This document shows positions 44,502 through 53,614 of a stretch of 64,000 bases of DNA, in pieces. Within the stretch, counting starts at the first letter, position 1. The number at the start of each line of letters is the position of its first letter. This stretch comes from JAKVCB01 sp965243695 (GTDB lineage: Bacteria; Planctomycetota; Planctomycetia; Pirellulales; Lacipirellulaceae). Below the pieces are notes generated by a model, which was not told where the DNA came from, searched no databases, and saw nothing but the letters and a program-made list of their open reading frames with translations. Both the position numbers and the translations under genes were made by a program. The stretch lies in NCBI GenBank assembly GCA_965243695.1, contig CBDEWC010000015.1, forward strand, positions 1-64,000, read 5' to 3'.

Positions 44502-45429
44502 CATCTTTCCAAAATTGATGTCCTGTGCGGTCAATAAAGACATCTTCGAGTGTGGGCTTGCCGATGGTGATCGCATCGATCTGTTGACCAAACGACTCCA
44601 CAAGCCGCGGGACCCATTCGTGGCCCTGGGGTTGTTCGAGCCTTACCGTGCCATCAACCACTGAAACATCGCAATCAAACTTCTGGGAAATCGCCGAACA
44701 AAGCTGCTCGGGCGCAGTGGTCTTGATGGTAATCGCGTCTCCTCCCACCGACGCCTGCAAGGCTGCAGGTGCATCAAGGGCCACCAGTTCGCCGTTGTGC
44801 ATGATCCCAATGCGGTCGGCCCTTTCCGCCTCGTCCAACAGATGAGTCGTTAACACAACCGTCACCCCATCTTCCTGCCGAACCTGCTGGAGGTATTGCC
44901 ACACGTCGCTCCGCGCCCCTGGATCAAGACCTGTCGAGGGTTCGTCCATCAGGAGCATCTGTGGCCGGTGAAGCATTGCCTGGGCAAGCTCCACCCGCCT
45001 GCGCAAACCACCCGAGAGGGTCTCGACGTAGTCGCGCGCCCGCTCGGCCAGGCCCAGGCGACTGAGCATCTCGTCACACCGCCCTCTCAAGGCAGTACCG
45101 CCAAGACCGTAAAGGCGTCCGTGGTGGCGCAAATTTTCGCGAACGGTCAATTTTCGATCGATCCCGGGGGCTTGAAACACCACTCCCATTTGTGCCTGGG
45201 CTTTTACTGAAGCGGTGCCCAAATCGTGACCAAACACCAATACCTCCCCCTCCTGCGCCGGCAGGAGCGTGGAGAGAACGCGAAACAAGGTTGTCTTACC
45301 GCTGCCATTGGGACCCAGCAAGGCAAAGATTTCACCGACCGCAATGCTGAGCGAGAGATTACGGACCGCCACCCGGTCACCGTAACGGTGGGAAAGGTTG
45401 TCAATCGATACGGCAGTGGGGGTCGACAT
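44485..45429 (-). CDS. ABC transporter ATP-binding protein of the oxidase operon
   Basis: The 314-residue ATPase has Walker A GPNGSGKTT near residue 39, a Q-loop VVFQAPGID, the signature LSGGLRRRVELAQ, Walker B LLMDEPSTGLDPG and the switch His TTHLLDEAE. The C-terminal extension fits the drug or polysaccharide exporter (DrrA) type. The chosen ATG at 45429 begins the conserved MSTPTAVSI. It pairs with the permease that follows. Confidence 0.92.
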   Translation of the reverse strand: MSTPTAVSIDNLSHRYGDRVAVRNLSLSIAVGEIFALLGPNGSGKTTLFRVLSTLLPAQEGEVLVFGHDLGTASVKAQAQMGVVFQAPGIDRKLTVRENLRHHGRLYGLGGTALRGRCDEMLSRLGLAERARDYVETLSGGLRRRVELAQAMLHRPQMLLMDEPSTGLDPGARSDVWQYLQQVRQEDGVTVVLTTHLLDEAERADRIGIMHNGELVALDAPAALQASVGGDAITIKTTAPEQLCSAISQKFDCDVSVVDGTVRLEQPQGHEWVPRLVESFGQQIDAITIGKPTLEDVFIDRTGHQFWKDDVDSN

Positions 45430-45611
45430 GCAATTCCTACAGGTCCCCGGTGGTGCAGGTCCAAATGGACCTGTCAGAACCTGATTCAAGGGCCCCGGTC
45501 CATGAACTGCCAGCAGGCAAACCCGTTCACCTGGCGAAATGGCAATCTGGATACCAGGCGTTCCCCAGTTCGACAGACGGTTTTACCGCGCTAAATTCAG
45601 GATCGAAGCCG

Positions 45612-46100
45612 TTAGTGAACTTCTTGTGACTGATCGTCTTTACCATCTTTTGCATGCTTGGCATCTGCATGCTTGGCGTCTGCATGGCGTTGCACCGCTT
45701 TGTCATGCGGCAACTCGGCTGAATGCATCAACCGCTCGCGGGAATACCCACTAAATCCGTTAAAGACTCGCATGCCTACATCAGGAACCAGGGCCAGCGT
45801 CAACAGGACACACATAAAGCTGGCAGGCACTGTGAGAATCCATTTCCAGTTGGCTTCCCACTTGAGATGCATGAAAAAGATGATCACCAGCGAAGCTTTA
45901 AAACAGGAAACGGCCATCATCCACAACCGCTTGATCTCTTTGCTTTCACCAAACGGCCACAAATCGGTGAAGGTCCAGTACGATGCAGCCGTTGCGATTA
46001 CCAGCAGCACCGAGACCGTTAAAAACAGTCGGTAGTTGTTATGCACGTCATCGTGTTCGTGCGACGCCCCCTGTTCGTGTGACGCCTCATGTTCGGACAT
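45612..46100 (-). CDS. Cytochrome c oxidase subunit IV
   Basis: The 162-residue product has a His-rich start (HEASHEQGASHEHDD), three membrane helices (LFLTVSVLLVIATAASY, RLWMMAVSCFKASLVIIFF and WKWILTVPASFMCVLLTLAL) and the FMHLKWE motif of bacterial subunit IV. The C-terminus repeats HADAK. The start at 46100 removes an unrelated upstream part. It stabilises the haem-copper oxidase complex by family. It follows subunit III after 22 bases. Confidence 0.88.
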   Translation of the reverse strand: MSEHEASHEQGASHEHDDVHNNYRLFLTVSVLLVIATAASYWTFTDLWPFGESKEIKRLWMMAVSCFKASLVIIFFMHLKWEANWKWILTVPASFMCVLLTLALVPDVGMRVFNGFSGYSRERLMHSAELPHDKAVQRHADAKHADAKHAKDGKDDQSQEVH

Positions 46101-46122
46101 CGTGTTACTCCCGGTAAATCTT

Positions 46123-47337
46123 TTAGAACAAATACAACATTGGAAACAAGAAAATCCAGACAATATCGACAAAGTGCCAATAGAGCCCCACGTTCTCAAT
46201 AACACCTGCCCGCTTCTTGTCGAGCACATAAAGCATCAAGATAAAAAATGCGATCAGGCCGACAATGACATGAATGGCATGGAAACCGGTCAACAGAAAA
46301 TAGGTACTGGCCCACATGTTGCCACCCGGAATGACCATCGGTAACTTAAGCCACGGGTGTTCATCATTAAGTCCGTGGGCATGACCGGCGTGCGCCGCAG
46401 CTTCGGATCCCTCGTGCACGGACGCTTGATGGTCATCGCCGGCTGCATCGTCGTGGGAAACCAACCGGAAAGGACTTTTCTGAGGGACCACCTGCACATT
46501 GCCCGGCAGGGGGCCCGGTTCGTACGCGGGATCTTTTTCCAATTGCTCCTGGGCTTCGGGCATCCGGGGCTGAGCATGCAGATCCGCAGGCGGATAGATT
46601 GCGTGCGCAAGCCGGGTTAGCAGGATTCTTCCCTGGGGATCTCCAGGATGGTCCCGCACCATCAACTCCGCCGGGTCAAGGTACTTTTTTTGAATCTCAT
46701 CGACGACCGCAAGGTGCGCCTCATCTTTATGAATGGCGACTTTCAGTTCGTCCAATCGATGCTGCTCTGTTTTCGTCGGATCTGCTTTCTTCTCACTGCC
46801 CTCTTTGGCTTTGTTGATTTTCTCGTTTATTTTCTCCTGCGCTTCGTTATGGTTGGCAACACTCTTCCCAAGATCGATTTTTAGTTCGTTTAATCGCTTT
46901 CGCACCGCTGCCGAATAGACGAGGTCGGCCTTTTCGTAAATCCGACCATGGGGATATTGGGGATAAAGTCCATGTTTAAACTTGGCACTGTATTCGTAAC
47001 CCTTGACCCCCATAAAGACACAACCACACACGAAGGTGATCAACATCCACCCTTTTGCTTCGGCGGTACGATTTCTTCTTGCTGCTTCCAAGGAGAGGAC
47101 GATGGTCAAACTCGAGGCAATTAGCACCGCCGTATTGATTGCCCCCCAATGCTCTGCCAGGTGGACATCGTGAGGGGAAGGCCAGGCAATCGAACCGAAC
47201 CGCAACACAATGTAGGTACCAATCAGGCCTGCAAAAAACATAATCTCGGTCGAAAGAAACAACCACACAAATGTCTTACCAAGCCCGAGGGGCAAGCCAG
47301 GATGATATTCGAATTTCGGGCCGTGAGAATCAGACAT
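46123..47337 (-). CDS. ctaE: Cytochrome c oxidase subunit III with a 215-residue insertion
   Basis: Five membrane helices of a short subunit III are present: residues 22-45, 66-82 and 97-113, then two after 340 (TYFLLTGFHAIHVIVGLIAF, then HFVDIVWIFLFPMLYLF). Between helices 3 and 4, residues 118-335 form a hydrophilic insertion: a charged coiled coil (140-225) and a His/Asp/Ala-rich stretch (295-325). The usual length without it is about 190-200 residues. The coordinates and frame are clean, so the insertion is genuine. Confidence 0.92.
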   Translation of the reverse strand: MSDSHGPKFEYHPGLPLGLGKTFVWLFLSTEIMFFAGLIGTYIVLRFGSIAWPSPHDVHLAEHWGAINTAVLIASSLTIVLSLEAARRNRTAEAKGWMLITFVCGCVFMGVKGYEYSAKFKHGLYPQYPHGRIYEKADLVYSAAVRKRLNELKIDLGKSVANHNEAQEKINEKINKAKEGSEKKADPTKTEQHRLDELKVAIHKDEAHLAVVDEIQKKYLDPAELMVRDHPGDPQGRILLTRLAHAIYPPADLHAQPRMPEAQEQLEKDPAYEPGPLPGNVQVVPQKSPFRLVSHDDAAGDDHQASVHEGSEAAAHAGHAHGLNDEHPWLKLPMVIPGGNMWASTYFLLTGFHAIHVIVGLIAFFILMLYVLDKKRAGVIENVGLYWHFVDIVWIFLFPMLYLF

Positions 47338-47438
47338 GATCTTGAGGTATGGGTTTGGGGGGGGAAGTGGGTGAGGTCCTGGGAAGCAGTCGAAAATTTA
47401 TGGGGCTACGTTTCTCACTAGGATAGGGGCGACGTTTC

Positions 47439-48368
47439 TCACAAAGCCATCATGACCAAAAGTAACATCCAACAAGGCAAGTACAGCAAAGTCGACCGAA
47501 GCAGCCGACGCGCCGAAACATCGTTTCGACTGGCCATGAAGCAAATCGCGGCTATCAACTGGGCGGTTCCCAGAATGATGGCCCAAATTCCGTAGACCGC
47601 CGGGCTCGCGCTTACCAGGTCAAGCGCGGGCACGAGACTTACAGGAATGAGCAGCAGCGCGGCAACAACAGCCTGGGCCCCGGCACGAAGTCCGGTGGGA
47701 TCAACCACGGTGAGCATGCGATGTTGCGCCCGGGCATAGTCATCCCGGTGCAGCCAGGCGATCGCCATGAAGTGGGGAAATTGCCACAAAAACAGTACGC
47801 CAGCCATGGCCAACGCACGCGAGTCGATGGGAGTACCGGTGGCGGTCCAACCTAACAACACGGGCAAAGCACCAGAGACCGCGCCGACGGCCGTGTTCAC
47901 TGGCGAGCGGCTCTTTAGGGGTGTGTAAATGAACACGTAAACAAGCCACGTGGCGAGTCCCAAACCGGCCGCCACGGGATTGACCAACAGCGCCAATTGC
48001 AAGGTCCCGACAAACAGCGTAACAGCTCCAAACAACAAGACCTCACCTTTTGACAGGCGACCCTGGGGAAGTGGTCGGTTCGCCGTCCGTTGCATGCGAC
48101 TATCGGCTTCACGTTCAAGCCACTGGTTAATCGCTCCGGCGCTGGCGGCTACCAGTCCCGCTCCCACGAGTGCGTGAACAAGCAGCCACACATTCAAGTC
48201 GCGGGGGCTGGCGACATAGGCGGCCGCAGCGACCGTCACGAGTTCCAAAGCCACAATCCGTGGCTTGATCAGCTCGAGGTAGTCTCTCAGCCGGATTCCC
48301 AGCCTGCCGTGATGATTCGAGATCGTGAGGGGACGGCCCTTGATAGTTGAGGTGCTCACGCGCGTCAT
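47439..48368 (-). CDS. ctaB: Protohaem IX farnesyltransferase (haem O synthase)
   Basis: The 309-residue UbiA-type prenyltransferase attaches farnesyl to haem B to give haem O. The N-D-rich site is seen as INQWLEREADSRMQRTANRPLPQGR, and the second site as FLWQFPHFMAIAWLHRDDYARA. Seven to nine membrane helices follow the family pattern. The ATG at 48368 overlaps the stop of ctaA by four bases (ATGA), so the two enzymes of the haem A pathway are coupled. Confidence 0.95.
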   Translation of the reverse strand: MTRVSTSTIKGRPLTISNHHGRLGIRLRDYLELIKPRIVALELVTVAAAAYVASPRDLNVWLLVHALVGAGLVAASAGAINQWLEREADSRMQRTANRPLPQGRLSKGEVLLFGAVTLFVGTLQLALLVNPVAAGLGLATWLVYVFIYTPLKSRSPVNTAVGAVSGALPVLLGWTATGTPIDSRALAMAGVLFLWQFPHFMAIAWLHRDDYARAQHRMLTVVDPTGLRAGAQAVVAALLLIPVSLVPALDLVSASPAVYGIWAIILGTAQLIAAICFMASRNDVSARRLLRSTLLYLPCWMLLLVMMAL

Positions 48369-49426
48369 AAAGCCACCCCCAGGGCGCCAACCGCTTTGGG
48401 AACTTTTTTTCTCTCGGTGGTCGGAACCCACCGCAACGTGTAGAGCGCCAGTGCGACCGAGGTGGCCAGCATTAAGGATCCGACGGCCACATGCGCAGTG
48501 ACAACATGGGTCTGAAGCCAGCTCCCAGCTTTGATCGTGTAACCGGACAACCAGGGGATATCGCCGACCCACCGGGCAATGGAATATTTAACGGCCCACG
48601 TACCAACGCCAAGTCCCAATTGGATAGCCGTAAGCAGCGCAAGTACCAAAGCAAGATTGCGTAGCAAGGGCACCCGACGCAGGCAAGCCACCGCGAGCCA
48701 CAACAACGCTCCCACGTCAAGGGCCAAGAGGAACGCCAGTCCCACATGAAACTGGGCAACCGTCGCAAACGTCGACGGCTTGGCCCCGACCGGCATATGT
48801 CGCAGGAGGGCGCCCAATCCAAGTTGGACAAACACCAGCAGGCAAGTCAACACGACCACAGCCCGTACCGTACCGAGTTGGTGCAGCAACCGGGAATCGA
48901 ATTTTTGGGATCGGGTTTTGAGGTTTTCGCACGCAGACACTCCAGTGCCCCGCCACCCTTGAGAGGTCACCACTACCAGCGAGACGGTCAGGGCAAAAAA
49001 CAACGGCCCCACACACCCGTGGAACATGGCCAGCAGTCGCTCGTCCAGCAAGACTCGCATACCGCCCAGCACACCTTGGGCAACCACCAGAAGCAACGCG
49101 ACGACTCCGAGTTGGCGGACCCAGCGGCGCTGGTCACATCGCCACAACGCAGCCAGCAAAAAAATGGTGAGCAATCCTACGGTTGCCGCCAGAAGGCGGT
49201 GTCCGTGCTCGACGAACAGGTCCCAGGGTCCAAACAACCAGGTTTTCCAGGGGTACAGAAAGAGATTGTACCCGTAGGTCGAAGGCCAGTCTGGCACCGC
49301 CATTCCAGCATCGGTCGTGGTCACCAGACCACCCACCCAAACGAGCGGGAACGTCGCGCACGCCAGCACCAGAGCCCAGCGATGAGGCCAAGGAGAAACC
49401 GCGTTGTGAACCGAATCGTCTTGCAT
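48365..49426 (-). CDS. ctaA: Haem A synthase, COX15/CtaA family
   Basis: The 353-residue membrane protein oxidises haem O to haem A. It shows the family's PLVWVGGLVTTTDAGMAVPDWP near the start, EHGHRLLA with haem-ligand His, AMFHGCVGPLFFAL, VAQFHVGLAFLLA and THVVTAHVAVGSLMLA with further His. Eight helices are predicted by eye. It is followed directly by ctaB. Confidence 0.94.
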   Translation of the reverse strand: MQDDSVHNAVSPWPHRWALVLACATFPLVWVGGLVTTTDAGMAVPDWPSTYGYNLFLYPWKTWLFGPWDLFVEHGHRLLAATVGLLTIFLLAALWRCDQRRWVRQLGVVALLLVVAQGVLGGMRVLLDERLLAMFHGCVGPLFFALTVSLVVVTSQGWRGTGVSACENLKTRSQKFDSRLLHQLGTVRAVVVLTCLLVFVQLGLGALLRHMPVGAKPSTFATVAQFHVGLAFLLALDVGALLWLAVACLRRVPLLRNLALVLALLTAIQLGLGVGTWAVKYSIARWVGDIPWLSGYTIKAGSWLQTHVVTAHVAVGSLMLATSVALALYTLRWVPTTERKKVPKAVGALGVAL

Positions 49427-49509
49427 CGAAAACTACTTTGGACATACAGTCCCGCGCCGGCAACGTCTCCTCAACAGGGTAGAAATTCCTATGGCAACGG
49501 GACTCCTGG

Positions 49510-51297
49510 TCAGTCGTCTCCTTGTTTTTCGGGCGGCGGCTGTGTCTGGGGATAATAATCGGTTTCAACTTCCGGTGAAGCATACTCGTAAGGTCCGCGG
49601 TAAACGATCGGCTGGAAATCAAAATTGCCGTGCCCAGGTGGACTGGGTGCCATCCATTCGAGCGAATTCGCATGCCACGGATTGCGGCCAGCTTTTTTGC
49701 CAAAGAACATGCTGGAGAAGAAATTGATTGCGAAGATGATTTGTGTCGCCACCATCCCGATCGCACACCAGGTCATGAATTGATTCAGCGGCAAGAGGTG
49801 ACGAAATGTCTCGTAGTGATAGGGATCTGCCAACCTTCTGGGAAACCCGACAATGCCCAGAATATGCATTGGGTAAAACGTGCAGTTCAAGAATACAAAG
49901 GTGAAAAAGAAATGAACTTTGCCCCAGAACTCATTCATCATCCGACCAAACATCTTTGGATACCAGAAATAAATGGCTCCCCACACGGCCATTGCCGTCC
50001 CGGCAAACAAAACATAATGGAAGTGGGCCACGATGAAATACGTGTCGTGAATAAAAATATCAACCGGTGTCGCAGCCATAAAAATGCCACTCAAACCACC
50101 AATGATGAACATCGATACGAAGGAAAGTGCAAACAACATGGCAGTTGTGAATTGAATTCGCCCACCCCAAACCGTACCAAGCCAGTTGAATGTTTTGATG
50201 GCACTCGGTAAAGCAATGAACATGGTCGTGACCATAAAGGTCATGCCAAGCATCGGATTCATTCCAGAGACAAACATATGATGCCCCCAAACAATAAACC
50301 CGAGTCCAGCAATACCGGCAATCGAGTAGACCATCGGCTTGTAGCCAAACAAGGGCTTGCGGGAGAAGCAAGCGATGATATCACTGACCATCCCCATGGC
50401 AGGGAGAATCATGATGTAAACAGCCGGATGGCTGTAGAACCAGAAAAGGTGCTGCCACAAGATGGGATGACCGCCACCGGCAGCCGGCAAAGCATTGTTA
50501 GCCGCCACTCCTTCCGGGAGAAAAAACCCGGTCCCAAGTTCCCGGTCCGCGATTTGCATGACCCCGGCCGCAGTGAGGACGGGCAACGCAAAGGCTTGCA
50601 GTACCGCAGTGATGAACATGGCCCAAATTGTCATGGGCAACCGAAACATGGTCATCCCGGGGGCCCGCATCTGAATGATCGTGGTGAGATAGTTGACCGA
50701 CCCCATCATGGATGACACGCCGACACAGAGCAGGCCGATAAGCCAGAGTGTTTGTCCGTTTAAACTGCCTGGCGAAGCGCTGTTGAGAACCGAGAGCGGT
50801 GGATACGAGGTCCACCCTGCCCCAGCCGCCCCTCCCTCGACAAAAAAGCTTGTGCCGAAGGCGATAAAGGCTGGCCACATGAACCAGTAGCTGAGCATGT
50901 TGAGTGTGGGAAAGGCCATGTCGTCGGCACCAATCATCAGCGGGATGAGGTAGTTCCCGAAGGCACCGGCCAGGATCGGAATGATGACCAGGAAAATCAT
51001 CACCGTGGCATGCATCGTAAAGAGCACGGTGTAGAACTCCGGAGCAATCTGTCCTCCCTGGGCCGCAAAAAGCAGTTTTCCAAAAATGGGCATGTCGGAC
51101 CAGGGATAGGCCAACTGCCAACGGACAGCCAGTGCGAGCAAACCGCCAACCACAAACCACAACAGGGTGCTGAAGAGAAACTGCAGACCTATGATCTTGT
51201 GATCGAGAGAAAACACATACGTCGAAAGAAACCCGCCTGCGTGCGCATGCTCGTCGGCATGTTCATGCGCGTGGGTATCGGCTGTCACGGTACTCAT
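49510..51297 (-). CDS. ctaD: Cytochrome c oxidase subunit I, A2 type
   Basis: The 595-residue catalytic subunit carries the haem and CuB ligands: MHATVMIFL, HPAVYIMILPAMG and VAHFHYVLFAG. The D-channel end reads YSHPAVY rather than the HPEVY of A1 oxidases, which defines the A2 type. Twelve or so membrane helices are visible. The N-terminus is His-rich (HAHEHADEHAHAGG). The ATG at 51297 has an upstream GAGG; a TTG six bases earlier is an alternative. Oxygen reduction with proton pumping is expected. Confidence 0.96.
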   Translation of the reverse strand: MSTVTADTHAHEHADEHAHAGGFLSTYVFSLDHKIIGLQFLFSTLLWFVVGGLLALAVRWQLAYPWSDMPIFGKLLFAAQGGQIAPEFYTVLFTMHATVMIFLVIIPILAGAFGNYLIPLMIGADDMAFPTLNMLSYWFMWPAFIAFGTSFFVEGGAAGAGWTSYPPLSVLNSASPGSLNGQTLWLIGLLCVGVSSMMGSVNYLTTIIQMRAPGMTMFRLPMTIWAMFITAVLQAFALPVLTAAGVMQIADRELGTGFFLPEGVAANNALPAAGGGHPILWQHLFWFYSHPAVYIMILPAMGMVSDIIACFSRKPLFGYKPMVYSIAGIAGLGFIVWGHHMFVSGMNPMLGMTFMVTTMFIALPSAIKTFNWLGTVWGGRIQFTTAMLFALSFVSMFIIGGLSGIFMAATPVDIFIHDTYFIVAHFHYVLFAGTAMAVWGAIYFWYPKMFGRMMNEFWGKVHFFFTFVFLNCTFYPMHILGIVGFPRRLADPYHYETFRHLLPLNQFMTWCAIGMVATQIIFAINFFSSMFFGKKAGRNPWHANSLEWMAPSPPGHGNFDFQPIVYRGPYEYASPEVETDYYPQTQPPPEKQGDD

Positions 51298-51355
51298 TTT
51301 CAATTACCTCAGTCGTCTGGTATTTTCTCTCATCTTCTGTTCAGCCAGGATAGGA

Positions 51356-52177
51356 CTATTGACCAACCTTGGCCGTCGTCATGGCCTGCTCTGCCTGGTA
51401 CGTCTCTGCAAGCCATTGATCAAAATCGCTTCGTGTTTGCAGCGTGAGCCGGGCCTTCATCTTGTAATGTCCCCAGCCACACAGTTCAGCGCAAACAATG
51501 TCGAATCTCCCGGTATCCTTGGCATGGAACCACATCGCCTGCTCCATGCCAGGAATCACGTCTTGTTTGAGTCGCAAATTCGGCAGGAAGAAACTGTGGA
51601 GCACGTCTTGACTCTTAATCACCAACAGGACGTCTTCCCCCATCGGCATGTGGATGTTGCCGTCGTAACGAACGATATCGTCGAGTGTATGGAGTTCTTT
51701 GTCGGGACCAGGATAGCGGACATCCCAATTGAACTGTCGTCCCGTGATTTCTGCCGTTGGCTGCATGTTTGGCTTGCGCATCTTGGCGGCTGCAAAAGCA
51801 TCCATTTGATAGATGGCAATGAACAACAAAATGGCAGCTGGCACGATTGTCCAAACCACCTCCAGCGTATGCTCGCCGTGGGAAAATTTTGCAGGCTCGG
51901 GGTTGCGCGCGGCATCATATTTCCAGGTGAAATGGAACAGGGCCCACTCGGTCGCGATAAACACGATCCCGGTGATCCAGAGGATAAACATAAACAGATT
52001 ATCAATGGTGATTCCATGGGTAGAGACATCCCGCGGAAACCATATGTTGTAGTAGGGCGCAACCGCAAAAGTCGCGACCCCCATGATCGGCACGAGCAAA
52101 AAGACGATACACCAAAAACGATTCACAACAGCATCCTCAGCATTGACTTTTGGATTTCCAGCATTCGGATTAAGCAA
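51356..52177 (-). CDS. ctaC: Cytochrome c oxidase subunit II
   Basis: The 273-residue product has two membrane helices (residues 21-42 and 60-80, with a further hydrophobic stretch near 108-123) and a CuA domain with the aromatic GRQFNWDVRYPG and the ligands His194, Cys229, Cys233, His237 and Met240 in CAELCGWGHYKM. There is no attached cytochrome c domain. It accepts electrons from periplasmic carriers encoded just upstream and passes them to subunit I. Confidence 0.95.
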   Translation of the reverse strand: MLNPNAGNPKVNAEDAVVNRFWCIVFLLVPIMGVATFAVAPYYNIWFPRDVSTHGITIDNLFMFILWITGIVFIATEWALFHFTWKYDAARNPEPAKFSHGEHTLEVVWTIVPAAILLFIAIYQMDAFAAAKMRKPNMQPTAEITGRQFNWDVRYPGPDKELHTLDDIVRYDGNIHMPMGEDVLLVIKSQDVLHSFFLPNLRLKQDVIPGMEQAMWFHAKDTGRFDIVCAELCGWGHYKMKARLTLQTRSDFDQWLAETYQAEQAMTTAKVGQ

Positions 52178-52214
52178 CTCCCGGATAGCCGGGAACTGAC
52201 TTCCCTTTGGGCTA

Positions 52215-53534
52215 TCAATTCAACACATCGTAATTAATGCGCAACCTCGTCGGTTGGCTGGCTGGTTCAAAAGGCAGCGACCGCACGTAATCAACAAGCT
52301 GCCAAATCTCTTCGTCACTAAGTGTTCCCTTTGCGCCGGGTGTCACAGGTCCGCCACCGGGCATCGGGGTTCCGGCAATGCCGGTATAGACTTTGCGATA
52401 TATGTCGAGCGGCCGTCGCCCTCCCCGAAATGTCCCCTGACGCAAATTTCGAGGAATCGCGTTGCGGGGTGGAAGCAGTTCCTCCTGCACCATTTTGTGC
52501 AGGGCGAGGCTCTGATTCAGGACGGTCAGATCCTTCTTGATCGCGGCCTTTTGCTCCTTGTCCTTATCTTTCATGCTGGCCTTGGTCGTCTTGATTTGAC
52601 CAGGTAGCGCAGCGGTCGCTTCTTCAAAGGTCACCACGGCCTTATTCCAAACGTTGTAATCGTCCTGCTGTCCGTCCCCTAATCCTGTCGGGCCATGGCA
52701 CTTAATGCAGTTGGCCTTGGTGCCGTAGAACAAGACCCGCCCCTTATTGACCGAAAGCGCCAGTTGCTCGGCGGTTTTATCCGCCGGGATGGCATCCGGA
52801 TCAGGATTGATCACCTGTTCGGGGGCCTCTTCCCAACCAGTGGCAATGTCCGCCAGCAATTCGCCAAGGATCACCTCGCGCTGTTCGGCATCTTTGACCG
52901 GATCGAGCGAAATAAGTGTGCCATCGTCTTCCTCGCCCAGTTCGTCAAAGACGTAGCCGATGAGGGCCGTTTCCATTTGCCCCCGCATGCTAAGGTATTT
53001 CACATACTCCACCAGGGCAGCCACCTCAGCAGGCGGCAAGAGGGAAAACGAAGGCATCGCCGTACCAGGAATCCCATTCATCAACACGCGGTGTAAATCT
53101 TCCGTCGTTGGCCGGGCCGGATTGTAGGTCGACTTGAATTTAAAGATGGCCGGGCGATAGTCGCGCGGATAGGGATCCAAAAATTGTGCCGTCGGGCCCT
53201 GCCCGTCGCCGTTGATCCCGTGACAGTGAGCACAATGTTTTCGGTACAGCCCGTGGCTTCCACCCTGCTGGTCATCCCAAACAGGGCCGGCAGCAAATTG
53301 GAGCTGCTTGATGTCGAGTTTCATCTCAGGCATCACCGCAGGTTCATCGGGCGTGCCAAACATGGCCTCGGTCACGTTGGCAATTTCCTGTTGATATTGC
53401 GGATCAATCTGGTTGGACACCATCTCGCGCATGTTGCTCTGGAAGAACACCTGCTCCGGCGGGCCACATCCGCCCACAATCAGCAGCACGGTCACCAGCG
53501 CGATCGACTTGGAAGTTAGATGATGTTTTGTCAT
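52215..53534 (-). CDS. Dihaem cytochrome c lipoprotein
   Basis: The ATG at 53534 gives a lipoprotein signal with lipobox IVGGC (Cys23) and 439 residues. Two class I haem sites are present: CAHCH at 101-105 with a Met ligand in MPSF, and CIKCH at 276-280 with MPGGG later. A linker of about 100 charged residues (KTTKASMKDKDKEQKAA) lies in the second domain. It is anchored outside the membrane and probably carries electrons to the oxidase CuA, whose gene follows after 37 bases. Confidence 0.92.
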   Translation of the reverse strand: MTKHHLTSKSIALVTVLLIVGGCGPPEQVFFQSNMREMVSNQIDPQYQQEIANVTEAMFGTPDEPAVMPEMKLDIKQLQFAAGPVWDDQQGGSHGLYRKHCAHCHGINGDGQGPTAQFLDPYPRDYRPAIFKFKSTYNPARPTTEDLHRVLMNGIPGTAMPSFSLLPPAEVAALVEYVKYLSMRGQMETALIGYVFDELGEEDDGTLISLDPVKDAEQREVILGELLADIATGWEEAPEQVINPDPDAIPADKTAEQLALSVNKGRVLFYGTKANCIKCHGPTGLGDGQQDDYNVWNKAVVTFEEATAALPGQIKTTKASMKDKDKEQKAAIKKDLTVLNQSLALHKMVQEELLPPRNAIPRNLRQGTFRGGRRPLDIYRKVYTGIAGTPMPGGGPVTPGAKGTLSDEEIWQLVDYVRSLPFEPASQPTRLRINYDVLN

Positions 53535-53614
53535 CGACTTTGTTATTTCGTTGGTTTTTCTACAGGGCAATTCTGGAAGAAGTTGGTTCGTTTTGTCCAC
53601 CACGGAACAAACAA

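Noticed and set aside
48746..49555. Plus-strand open frame of 269 codons
   Set aside because: It is antisense to ctaA, rich in Arg, Gln and His, and has no domain-like pattern.
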